Part shown: positions 1-7,378 of the stretch, one piece after another
Numbering within the stretch: position 1 is the stretch's first letter
Layout of the letters: each line of letters begins with the position of its first letter
NCBI GenBank assembly: GCA_964460665.1
Contig: CAYWSL010000150.1
Coordinates: forward strand, 1 to 15,367
Reading direction: 5' to 3'
Source: K23-9 sp964460665
Lineage (GTDB): Bacteria > Planctomycetota > Planctomycetia > Pirellulales > Pirellulaceae
DNA: 15,367 nt
The notes under the pieces: model-generated
What the model was told of the DNA's origin: nothing
Database searches by the model: none
The model's input: the letters and a program-made list of their open reading frames with translations, nothing else
Translations under genes and position numbers: made by a program

Positions 1-12
1 GTTGGTTGCCGC

Positions 13-51
13 AAAGTCGGGCTACATCGCTCGGAGAGCGATGGCTACTTT
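13..51 (-). terminator. stem-loop just downstream of smc, possible terminator or dispersed repeat
   Basis: An 8-bp perfect stem (CATCGCTC at 25-32 with GAGCGATG at 36-43, three-base loop) sits inside an outer AAAGT/ACTTT pairing (13-17 with 47-51). It begins 16 bases past the smc stop, so a terminator role is plausible. No clear U-tract follows on the smc strand, so it could instead be one copy of a dispersed palindromic element. The left flank, CGCAAAGTCGGG at 10-21, recurs at 3803-3814. Confidence 0.35.
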
Positions 52-66
52 GGGGAAGATTCTTCC

Positions 67-3000
67 CTATGCTGCTTCTTCGCCTTCGTTGATTTCTCCG
101 TTGTCGCTTACGTCTTCGAAGCGGATGGAGACTTGTTTGCTGACGCCTGATTCTTGCATCGTGACGCCGTACAGCGTGGTTGCAGCGGTCATCGTCTTTT
201 TGCTGTGGGTGACGACGACGAATTTGCTGTTGTCTAGGAATTCGTTTAATACGGTGACGAATCGGCCTATGTTGGCTTCGTCGAATGGGGCGTCGACTTC
301 GTCTAGCACGCAGAAGGGACTCGGGCGGTACTGAAAGATGCTCATTAACAACGCCACTGCCGTGAGTGCTTTCTCGCCGCCAGATAGCAACGAGTTGCTG
401 AAGCTGGGTTTGCCCGGTGGTGTTGCTACGATTTCTACGCCGGCTTCTAGCGGATCAACGCCTTCTTCTAGGACTAGGTCGGCGTGACCGCCACCGAAGG
501 ATTTACGATACAGCTTTTGGAAGTTTTGGCGAATCGCTTCTAGGGTGTCTAGGAATAGACGACGACTGTCGGCGTTGATGCGGCCGATGATCCGCTGGAG
601 TGAGTCTTTGGCTGCGGTGAGGTCTTGGTATTGGGCGTGAAGTTCGTCGTAGCGCGTTTGAAGTCCATCGAGTTCTTCGAGGGCTTCCATGTTGACGCTG
701 CTGGTGCGCTGGAGCTGGCTGCGAAGCTGAGTGATTTCGGCTTCGGCGGCTTCGCGATCGTCGACTTCTTGTAAGTCCTCGGGCGGATCGGTACCGCGCA
801 AGTCAATTTCGTAGTCTTCGATCAGGCGATCGACCAAGGTTTCGCGGCGTAGTTTGATGTTGTCGCGGCTGGCGGTGATCAGGTGCACCGCTTCGCTTGC
901 CGCACTGGTTGCTTTGATTGACAGTTCGCTATTTCGCATGATTTCGCGATTGGCTTGGCGGACATCGGCGGCTTGCTGTGCTAACGCGCGAACTTCCTTT
1001 TCGCTCTGCTGGGCTGCCCACTGTAGTTCGGCCAGCTGGTTGGTTGAATCGAGGATGCGCGCGGTCAGTTCGGCGATGCGGTCGCGGCCTTGCTGTGCTT
1101 GGGAGCGGACGTCGGCGACTGCAGATTCACGCTCGCCATGGTCGCGCCGCTGTTGCTGCATGGACGCTTGCAGTGCTTCGTGTTTTTGTTCGGCGCGGGC
1201 AACGCTGACGGAGATTGACATCACGTCGCTGGTCGCGGACTGCAATGCGGTCTGTGCGCCGGCGAGCATGTCTTCGGTTTCGGAAGCTTGCAGTTCGAGG
1301 CTTTCTAGTTTTTTGCGGCCGTCGTCGATGCCTTTTTGCAGCAAGCTGTTTTGCGTGTTCGCTTCGTCTCGCATACGGTTGGTCGCGGAGATTTCGCCAT
1401 CGATTTCGTCGCACACAGTTTGCCGGGCAGTCAGTCGCTCGGTCGTGTGTCGTGCTTCGGCGTCCGCGGCGGCGCGATCGGTGATCACGGTTCGCTGTTC
1501 TTGTTCTAGCCGGCCAAGGTCGGCGGCTTGTTCGTCCACGACGGCGGTTAGTCGCTGGACTTCCGCATCGCCTTCGGCGATTTGGAATTGATAGTGTTCG
1601 ATTTCTTCGTCGGCCGAAGCCAGTTCGCTGCGTCGGCTGACCAAGCCAGCGGCGGATCCTGGCGGTCCGACGACGGTGGTTCCGTCGCTTTCCAGCAGTT
1701 CGCCTGCGGTGGTGACGAAACGCAGGCCGGCGCCGCTAAGTTTGCGAAGGCCGAGGGCGGTTTCTAGCGTGTCGACCAGCCAGGTATTGCTAAGTAGGTG
1801 ACGGGCGAGTGGCTGATATTGTTCGGTGCAGTTGACCAGGCGATCGCCGCGTCCGATCACACCTTTCAAGCCGTCCAGGCGGATACGATCGCCGGGGCGT
1901 CGTGTGGGGAGTTCGTCGATTCGGATCAAGCCGACGCGATTATTAATTTTCAGCGATCCGTCGACGATGGCGTCTTGTAGCTGTCCGCCGGTGACGACAA
2001 CATACTGTGCACGTTCGCCTAGGGCAGCGTCGATGAGTGGTGCGACGTGGGTGTCGGCGTTGACGCAGTCGGCGACGATGCCGTGCATGCAGCTGGACAG
2101 TTCGTGTGACTTGTCGCCGAGTTCTTCCAGGATAGTTTTGACGCCACCGGACAAACCGTCTTGTCGACGTTGTAGATCGCTGAGCACTTTGACCCGCTCG
2201 TTGACTCGTTCCAGGCTTAGCTGGAGTGCCGATTGTTCTTCGGTGCGCCGGGTGAGGGTTCGGCGGCTTTCTTGAAGTTTGGCGTCGGCGAGTTCGATTT
2301 TCTTGCCGGCTGCTTCGATCGCTTCGTCTAGCTGGGCGACGCGTTGCTGTGCCTTGGTGGCTTCGTCGTTGGCCTGGGAAAGTGACGACCGGGCGGATGC
2401 GATCCGTGTGGCCAGGCTTGCCAGCAGCCGCATCGCTTCGGCGACACGTGCTTGGGTGGTTTGACGGTTGGAATCCAGGTCGGCGACGCTACGAACTGCG
2501 GCCAAGTGGTCGCGTTGGACGGAGTCGCGGCGCGTAAGCACTTCGTCGACTTCGGCTTGGACCTTGTCGCGTTTCGCTTCGTACTGGGCAGCTTGTTCGC
2601 GAACCGTTTCGACTTCTTGCTTGTAGGCGGCCAGTCGTTCGTTGGCGTCGCGTAGTTCGGCGGCGGCGCTGCCGGCTTGTGTTTGCAGCATGCGGACGCG
2701 CCGCAGCGACGTTGCGACGGCGGAACGCAGGTCACCGATCGCGGCTTGGTCGGCGTCCTTGCGGCCGGACAGTTCGGCGATCGTTTGCATCACGGCGGCG
2801 CGTTGTTCTTCTGCTTCGCGCGCTTGTTCGGCGATCGTTTGCAACTGCATGTCCGCGGACTGCCGTTGCTGAGACATGCTGTCCCGAGCGGTTTCGTGTT
2901 CCTTTAGGGTGGTGATCGCAACGGCGAGCTTGGATTCGACGGTATCGAATTCGCTGGTCATGGACGCCCAGTCGGTCCACGCGATCTGGAGCCTCAGGTC

Positions 3001-3666
3001 TTTCAGTTGCTGGGTTGCCTGTCGGTAGCGTTCGGCCTTGCTGGCTTGGCCGCGGATTCGTTTCAAGCGGGCGGCGACTTCGTCGACGATGTCGCCCAGG
3101 CGGTTCAGGTTGGTTTGAACGCGAGCGAGGCGGCGTTCGGCTTCGACCTTCTTGGCTTTGAAGCGGCTGATGCCGGCGGCTTCTTCGAAGATCGCGCGTC
3201 GGTCCTTGGCGTTGGCTTGCAGCATGCGATCGACTTTGCCCTGTTCGATCAAGCTGTAGGCGTCGATGCCGATACCGGTGCCGCGGATCAGGTCGCGAAC
3301 GTCTTTCAGGCGAACGGCCTGTTGGTTGATCAAGTACTCGCCTTCGCCGCTGCGGTAGACGCGCCGTGTGACGTGGACTTCGGGGGCATCGACGGGCAAG
3401 TTTCCGTCGGCGTTGTCAAAGATGATCGTGGCTTCGGCGGCAGCGGCGGCCTTGCGGGTCTGCGATCCTTTGAAGATCACATCGGCCATCTCCTTGCCGC
3501 GAAGACTCTTGGCGCTCTGGCTGCCAAGCACCCATTTGATAGCGTCGACGATGTTCGACTTACCGGAGCCGTTCGGGCCCACGACGACGGTGATCCCGTC
3601 GGGGAAGTCGAAACGAGTCCTGTCCGCGAAACTCTTGAAGCCGGCAAGTTCGAGCGCTTTCAGCAT
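67..3666 (-). CDS. smc: chromosome segregation protein SMC
   Basis: Full-length SMC ATPase of 1199 residues, within the family's usual 1150-1200. It would form the homodimeric core of the bacterial condensin that organises and segregates the chromosome. The N-terminal head opens MLKALELAGFKSF, has a Walker A loop at residues 30-37 (GPNGSGKS) and a Q-loop glutamine near 142. A long heptad-rich coiled coil, a hinge around 505-675 with glycine-rich segments, and a second coiled coil follow. The C-terminal head has the ABC signature LSGGEK (1094-1099), Walker B ending in D1122-E1123, a D-loop and the H-loop histidine near 1154. All ATPase motifs are intact. The ATG at 3664-3666 matches the canonical family N-terminus; no Shine-Dalgarno site is evident. 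The partner genes scpA and scpB are not adjacent in this window. It diverges from the TPR/Exb operon across a 223-base gap. Confidence 0.98.
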   Translation of the reverse strand: MLKALELAGFKSFADRTRFDFPDGITVVVGPNGSGKSNIVDAIKWVLGSQSAKSLRGKEMADVIFKGSQTRKAAAAAEATIIFDNADGNLPVDAPEVHVTRRVYRSGEGEYLINQQAVRLKDVRDLIRGTGIGIDAYSLIEQGKVDRMLQANAKDRRAIFEEAAGISRFKAKKVEAERRLARVQTNLNRLGDIVDEVAARLKRIRGQASKAERYRQATQQLKDLRLQIAWTDWASMTSEFDTVESKLAVAITTLKEHETARDSMSQQRQSADMQLQTIAEQAREAEEQRAAVMQTIAELSGRKDADQAAIGDLRSAVATSLRRVRMLQTQAGSAAAELRDANERLAAYKQEVETVREQAAQYEAKRDKVQAEVDEVLTRRDSVQRDHLAAVRSVADLDSNRQTTQARVAEAMRLLASLATRIASARSSLSQANDEATKAQQRVAQLDEAIEAAGKKIELADAKLQESRRTLTRRTEEQSALQLSLERVNERVKVLSDLQRRQDGLSGGVKTILEELGDKSHELSSCMHGIVADCVNADTHVAPLIDAALGERAQYVVVTGGQLQDAIVDGSLKINNRVGLIRIDELPTRRPGDRIRLDGLKGVIGRGDRLVNCTEQYQPLARHLLSNTWLVDTLETALGLRKLSGAGLRFVTTAGELLESDGTTVVGPPGSAAGLVSRRSELASADEEIEHYQFQIAEGDAEVQRLTAVVDEQAADLGRLEQEQRTVITDRAAADAEARHTTERLTARQTVCDEIDGEISATNRMRDEANTQNSLLQKGIDDGRKKLESLELQASETEDMLAGAQTALQSATSDVMSISVSVARAEQKHEALQASMQQQRRDHGERESAVADVRSQAQQGRDRIAELTARILDSTNQLAELQWAAQQSEKEVRALAQQAADVRQANREIMRNSELSIKATSAASEAVHLITASRDNIKLRRETLVDRLIEDYEIDLRGTDPPEDLQEVDDREAAEAEITQLRSQLQRTSSVNMEALEELDGLQTRYDELHAQYQDLTAAKDSLQRIIGRINADSRRLFLDTLEAIRQNFQKLYRKSFGGGHADLVLEEGVDPLEAGVEIVATPPGKPSFSNSLLSGGEKALTAVALLMSIFQYRPSPFCVLDEVDAPFDEANIGRFVTVLNEFLDNSKFVVVTHSKKTMTAATTLYGVTMQESGVSKQVSIRFEDVSDNGEINEGEEAA

Positions 3667-3889
3667 TTAAAATCGTTTGGCTCAGAAGCTTGTTTGGGGA
3701 CGTCGGCAGGAAACACAACTGAACTTACAGATTAGATGAAAGCTATCCGGGAGCCTAGTTCGTTATCCCCGCAAATCACGTAATTTGTGGGACTTTAGGG
3801 GTCGCAAAGTCGGGATTGCGACGTGACAGCAATTTGGGGTATTTGATAGTTGTGGAAATGGATTTCCGGAGCGACAGAAGAGAATAAGA
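3667..3889. promoter_or_regulatory. divergent intergenic region between smc and the TPR/Exb operon
   Basis: Both flanking genes point outwards, so this 223-base stretch should hold the promoters of both. I see three inverted repeats on the operon side: CCCGCAAAT/ATTTGTGGG at 3768-3776 and 3783-3791 (one G-T pair), GTCGCAA/TTGCGAC at 3801-3807 and 3816-3822 (perfect), and GGAAAT/ATTTCC at 3854-3859 and 3862-3867 (perfect). I could not pick a convincing promoter for smc. No gene is supported here; the ORF that overlaps it on the minus strand lies mostly inside the next gene. Confidence 0.5.
3823..3850 (+). promoter_or_regulatory. candidate sigma-70-type promoter of the TPR/Exb operon
   Basis: GTGACA at 3823-3828 matches the -35 consensus at five of six bases. 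After 16 bases comes GATAGT at 3845-3850, which matches the -10 consensus at four of six. Transcription would start near 3857, giving a leader of about 33 bases before the ATG at 3890. The perfect inverted repeat 3801-3822 abuts the -35 box and the palindrome 3854-3867 covers the predicted start, as operators often do. This is a match by eye only; planctomycete promoter consensus sequences are poorly defined. Confidence 0.25.
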
Positions 3890-5824
3890 ATGATACGTGC
3901 CGCATGGATGCCGTCGATTCGAGCGAATTGGGTAACTACAGCGTTACTGTGCCTGCTTTGGGTGCCGATTGCAGGTAGCACGACGTTGGGTGAAGAAGTT
4001 GATCCCGATGCGTTGATCAAAAAGGTTGCTGCGTCGCTGAAGTCGGGCCAACTGGACACTGCCATTGAAGACGTCATCCGGTTGGACGACGCGGCCAAAC
4101 AAAAAACATTATCGGACGTTGAAGCCGACACTGATGTGTCCAGTGACGCTGATGTGCGAATCGACACGATGGGTATTTTGGCGCAAACAGCTCGGGCGAT
4201 CGAACAGTCTGCGGCACGAAAGCGTTACCAGGCGAAGACGGCTGAGCTGTACAAGCGGGCGGTCGCGGCGAACCAGCGTTCTGCTTCGACGGCGCTGTCG
4301 GCCAAGCAAGTTGCATTGATCCACTTGGCTGCAGGGTCCAGCCTGGCTCGGGCGGACGAGCACGAAGCGGCGATCGATGCTTTGACCACCGTCATGGAGC
4401 TAAGCGATGAGTTGACGGATCGCCAAATGCGGCATGCAGGACAGTTAGTCGGTTTGCTTGGAAGCAAATTGCTAACCGAGCAGAAGCCGGTGTTGGCAGA
4501 GCGAGCGTATTTGCTGGCAGCCGACCACCTGCCGGAGTCGCCAGATGCGAGCGCGCAGCTGGGCCTGGCGTGGTCTTTGGCGATGCAGGATGACCGCCAG
4601 TCGGACGCGGCGGACAAGTTGTCTGAGTTTGTGCGACGGAACCCAAATCACAGCGATGTTTCGCAAGCCTTGGGGCTATGCGTCGGGTGTCTTCGGCAGG
4701 CTAAGCGCAGCGACGAAGCGGCGGAAATGGCGTCGATTTTGTTGATTCGCTACGCCAGTAGCCCCGCCGCGGCTAGCTTCGTTCGCCGGTACCAGGATGT
4801 TCCGTTGTCGGAAGTGCCTGATTCGGTTCGCACTTGGCTGATGGGCCGAGGAGTGAAGGACGAGGTCGGGAACTTGTCAAGCAAGAACGCTGTCTTGGCG
4901 ATGATGGTCGCGGCCGACGAGAAACAGTCGCAAGTGGTCGATCGCCTGGCCACACATCTAGCAACCACGGATGAAGGTGGCGAGTTTGTCTCTGCCGCAC
5001 TTCAGGGGTTGTCCGACCAAGGTTTTGCGGCGGACGCACAGCGAGTGTCGGGGTCATTGCTAGCGGGTGATCTGTCGGGCTTGACGCTTGGCGCACGCGA
5101 AGCAGCTTGCCGCTGGGCTGGACAGCAACAGCACTGGATGATGCTGGCGTTAGCGTCGGAGGATTCTGATCCGAAGACGGAGGAGCCAACGCGAAATGCT
5201 GGTGTGGAACGATTGTTTGCCGAGTCGTTGATGCAGGTTGGACGTCAAGCTGACGCAAAGATCTGGTGGGAGCACTTGGTGGACACGCGACACGCCGACG
5301 ACTTTTTAACGTTACTTCGCTGTGCCGAGACGGCTGCGGCGTTGAGCCCGGTGGACATGGCGAAGAAACGCGCCGAGGCAGCTCGCCTGGCCGCCGGCAG
5401 CGACGTGAATCAGTTTTCGCTGGTCGAAATGCTATCGGCTGAAATCGACGTGCGTGAGCTGAAGTTTGACGAAGCGCGAATGAAGCTTCAGCAGGTGGTC
5501 GAATCGGAGACCGCGATTGCGACGCTACGCGGACGGGCGCAGTGGACGATTGGTGAAACACATTACATGCAGCAAAAGTTTGCAGACGCGATCGAAGCTT
5601 ACCGGACGGTCGAAACGGTCGATCCAGGTGGCAGTTGGATCGCAGTCTCGTTGGTGCAAGCCGGCAAGGCGTTTGAACAACTGGGGCGGACACGCGAGGC
5701 AACGGTTTGTTATTCAACACTGATCAGCCGGTTTGCTGAAAGCCCCTACGCTGCTACAGCACAACGGCGGATGGCCGCTCTGGACCCCGAAACTAACTCG
5801 ACGGACGAAACAATTCGACGATGA
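3890..5824 (+). CDS. secreted tetratricopeptide-repeat (TPR) protein, CpoB/BamD-like C-terminus
   Basis: First gene of a four-gene operon, 644 residues. The N-terminus has a basic start and a hydrophobic stretch at about 14-28 ending near AGS, a probable Sec signal peptide, so the protein should act in the periplasm. The rest is almost entirely helical. Helix-turn-helix repeats are seen around 140-175 and 200-250, and most clearly at 549-632, where the pattern ending in RFAESPYAATAQRRMAAL resembles the TPR units of CpoB (YbgF) and BamD. CpoB is encoded with the Tol genes in proteobacteria, which fits the ExbB/ExbD neighbours. The ATG at 3890 has a purine-rich AGAGAA stretch shortly upstream. 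The TGA at 5822-5824 overlaps the next ATG by four bases, indicating translational coupling. The function is inferred as a scaffold or partner of the Exb-like complex; no catalytic motif was seen. Confidence 0.85.
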   Translation: MIRAAWMPSIRANWVTTALLCLLWVPIAGSTTLGEEVDPDALIKKVAASLKSGQLDTAIEDVIRLDDAAKQKTLSDVEADTDVSSDADVRIDTMGILAQTARAIEQSAARKRYQAKTAELYKRAVAANQRSASTALSAKQVALIHLAAGSSLARADEHEAAIDALTTVMELSDELTDRQMRHAGQLVGLLGSKLLTEQKPVLAERAYLLAADHLPESPDASAQLGLAWSLAMQDDRQSDAADKLSEFVRRNPNHSDVSQALGLCVGCLRQAKRSDEAAEMASILLIRYASSPAAASFVRRYQDVPLSEVPDSVRTWLMGRGVKDEVGNLSSKNAVLAMMVAADEKQSQVVDRLATHLATTDEGGEFVSAALQGLSDQGFAADAQRVSGSLLAGDLSGLTLGAREAACRWAGQQQHWMMLALASEDSDPKTEEPTRNAGVERLFAESLMQVGRQADAKIWWEHLVDTRHADDFLTLLRCAETAAALSPVDMAKKRAEAARLAAGSDVNQFSLVEMLSAEIDVRELKFDEARMKLQQVVESETAIATLRGRAQWTIGETHYMQQKFADAIEAYRTVETVDPGGSWIAVSLVQAGKAFEQLGRTREATVCYSTLISRFAESPYAATAQRRMAALDPETNSTDETIRR

Positions 5825-6903
5825 ATAAGTCTGATTTCATGGGCTCTCCTAGCGAGCGAAGTCGTTCACTTGGCGCCAATCCCATCGCTGGACGAACTTC
5901 TACACCTAGCAGCAACCGGTTGTTGCTGGGGCTGATGTCACGGCTGCTGCCCTTGGTCGTGTTGATGCTGGGCGGTTGCTGGCTGATGCTGACGATTCAA
6001 CCGGCTAGTGCCCAGCAAAATCAGATCCAGCCGTGGCAAAACCCCAACACACGATTCGCTCCGATCGGCAATCAGTCTGGGCAGCGCTTTAACAACAATG
6101 GCGCCGCTGGCCAGCCGGCGTTTCGCACGGCGGCGGTTCCGTCGACGATCCCGTCGATCGAAGGATCGTCCGGAGATCCGAATGTTGCTGGTGCAGAGTC
6201 GGCTGAGGGTTCCGGCGAAGGCTTCTTTGCTGGCTGGGAGATGCCGTCGCTGGTATCGCGGATCATGGAAGGCGGATGGTTGATGCTGCCACTGGCGTTT
6301 TGTTCGCTGGTCGTGGTGGCGTTGTCGCTGGAAAGACTGTTTTCGCTACGACGTGGACGCGTGATTCCGCGGCCGTTCGTGCGTCGTTTTACTGAGTGCG
6401 TCGAAGATGGCCAGTTGAGCTATGACGAGGCGACGGCGATTTGCGAAGACTTTGACTGTCCGGTTTCGGAGGTCTTTCGGGCAGCTTTACGCCGATGGGG
6501 ACGTCCGATGCTGGAGATCGAACAAGCGGTGATGGACGCGGGCGACCGGGTTGCCGAGCGACTGCGACGCTTCCTACGAGTCTTTCACGCGATCAGTAAC
6601 GTGGCTCCATTGATCGGGTTGCTAGGCACAGTGATCGGGATGATCCAAGCCTTTGAAGTGATCAGCACGCAAGATTCAATCGGACGCCCAGAGTTGTTGG
6701 CCGCCGGTATCAGCACGGCTTTGCTGACGACCGCCGGCGGACTGTGCGTCGCGATCCCGGCTTACTTGGCGTACATGTATTTCAGCAGCAAGTCGGACCG
6801 TTTGCTTGGCGAGATCGACAAACTCTGTCAGCGGGTGGTCGACAGCATCAGTGCTGAAGGCCTGGAGAACAGCGGGTCACGCAAGAAACGTCGCGCTGCT
6901 TAA
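5821..6903 (+). CDS. MotA/TolQ/ExbB-family proton-channel protein with signal peptide
   Basis: A 360-residue member of the family that, with ExbD/TolR, forms the inner-membrane channel converting proton flow into mechanical work. An N-terminal extension has a hydrophobic segment at 34-58 followed by PASA before QQ (cleavage likely after residue 64) and a low-complexity Asn/Gln/Ser/Gly-rich linker to about 140. The family core follows: TM1 near 154-170, a cytoplasmic domain, TM2 near 258-278 (PLIGLLGTVIGM) and TM3 near 293-321 (GISTALLTTAGG). The conserved threonines matching E. coli ExbB T148 and T181 are present (T270 and T304), but the glutamate of the ExbB GIAEAL motif is threonine here (T299). 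That change occurs in non-canonical family members. The ATG overlaps the TPR stop. I cannot assign it to ExbB versus TolQ, so no symbol is given. Confidence 0.92.
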   Translation: MNKSDFMGSPSERSRSLGANPIAGRTSTPSSNRLLLGLMSRLLPLVVLMLGGCWLMLTIQPASAQQNQIQPWQNPNTRFAPIGNQSGQRFNNNGAAGQPAFRTAAVPSTIPSIEGSSGDPNVAGAESAEGSGEGFFAGWEMPSLVSRIMEGGWLMLPLAFCSLVVVALSLERLFSLRRGRVIPRPFVRRFTECVEDGQLSYDEATAICEDFDCPVSEVFRAALRRWGRPMLEIEQAVMDAGDRVAERLRRFLRVFHAISNVAPLIGLLGTVIGMIQAFEVISTQDSIGRPELLAAGISTALLTTAGGLCVAIPAYLAYMYFSSKSDRLLGEIDKLCQRVVDSISAEGLENSGSRKKRRAA

Positions 6904-6952
6904 CCAACCACGGGTCAATCCACACACTCACTTTCTCACTTACGTCCCAATC

Positions 6953-7378
6953 ATGTCACGTCGAAAATCTTCCGCCGAAGAAGTCACGATCAATCTGACA
7001 CCGATGATCGACGTTGTGTTCTTGCTGGTCATCTTTTTTATGGTGGGTAGCAAGTTCAGCGAAGCCGAGAGCCGCATTCAAGTTCAGGTGCCTAGCGTTG
7101 GCGACATGCGATCGCTGTCACGCACGCCGGACGAGCGGGTGGTGGAAGTCACCGCCGGCGGCGAAGTTCGTCTGGACGGTAATGTGGTTTCGATGGACCA
7201 ACTGTCGGCGACGTTGCGTTCACAAGTTCAATCTTATCCTGCACTGAAGGTCGCCGTTCGTGGCGACGGTGCTAATTCGTTTCAGCGAATTGCTGAAGTG
7301 TTGCATGTTATCCGTAGTAGTGGTGTCGAAAAAATGGGCATCGCCGCACGGAGCACAACCGGAGCTATGCGTCGATGA
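6953..7378 (+). CDS. ExbD/TolR-family biopolymer transport protein
   Basis: A 141-residue ExbD/TolR protein, the usual length. A short cytoplasmic N-terminus leads into the family signature NLTPMIDVVFLL, where D20 corresponds to the essential transmembrane aspartate (D25 of E. coli ExbD) that takes part in proton flow. One TM helix (about 18-34) is followed by a periplasmic domain ending in the typical GVEKMGIAARS strand. The start is set at the ATG of MSRRKSS (6953), although the frame is open 49 codons further upstream: the upstream part overlaps the ExbB coding end in another frame and resembles no ExbD. No Shine-Dalgarno site is visible. The gene begins 49 bases after the ExbB-family stop, and its TGA overlaps the next ATG by four bases, so it is cotranscribed and probably translationally coupled to the toroid gene. 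Confidence 0.95.
   Translation: MSRRKSSAEEVTINLTPMIDVVFLLVIFFMVGSKFSEAESRIQVQVPSVGDMRSLSRTPDERVVEVTAGGEVRLDGNVVSMDQLSATLRSQVQSYPALKVAVRGDGANSFQRIAEVLHVIRSSGVEKMGIAARSTTGAMRR

Noticed and set aside
854..1591. 245-codon plus-strand ORF, one of several long ORFs opposite smc (also 3007-3735)
   Set aside because: These lie antisense inside a well-supported smc gene. The translations are Arg/Ser/Ala-rich low-complexity without domains, as expected from the complement of a GC-rich coding sequence.
4773..5720. 315-codon minus-strand ORF inside the TPR gene
   Set aside because: The Pro/Arg/Ser-rich translation has no domain, and it is fully antisense to a gene with signal peptide and TPR pattern.
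6806..6952. Upstream in-frame extension of the ExbD gene (49 codons)
   Set aside because: It overlaps the end of the ExbB-family gene in another frame and resembles no ExbD N-terminus. The MSRRKSS start gives the normal family length.
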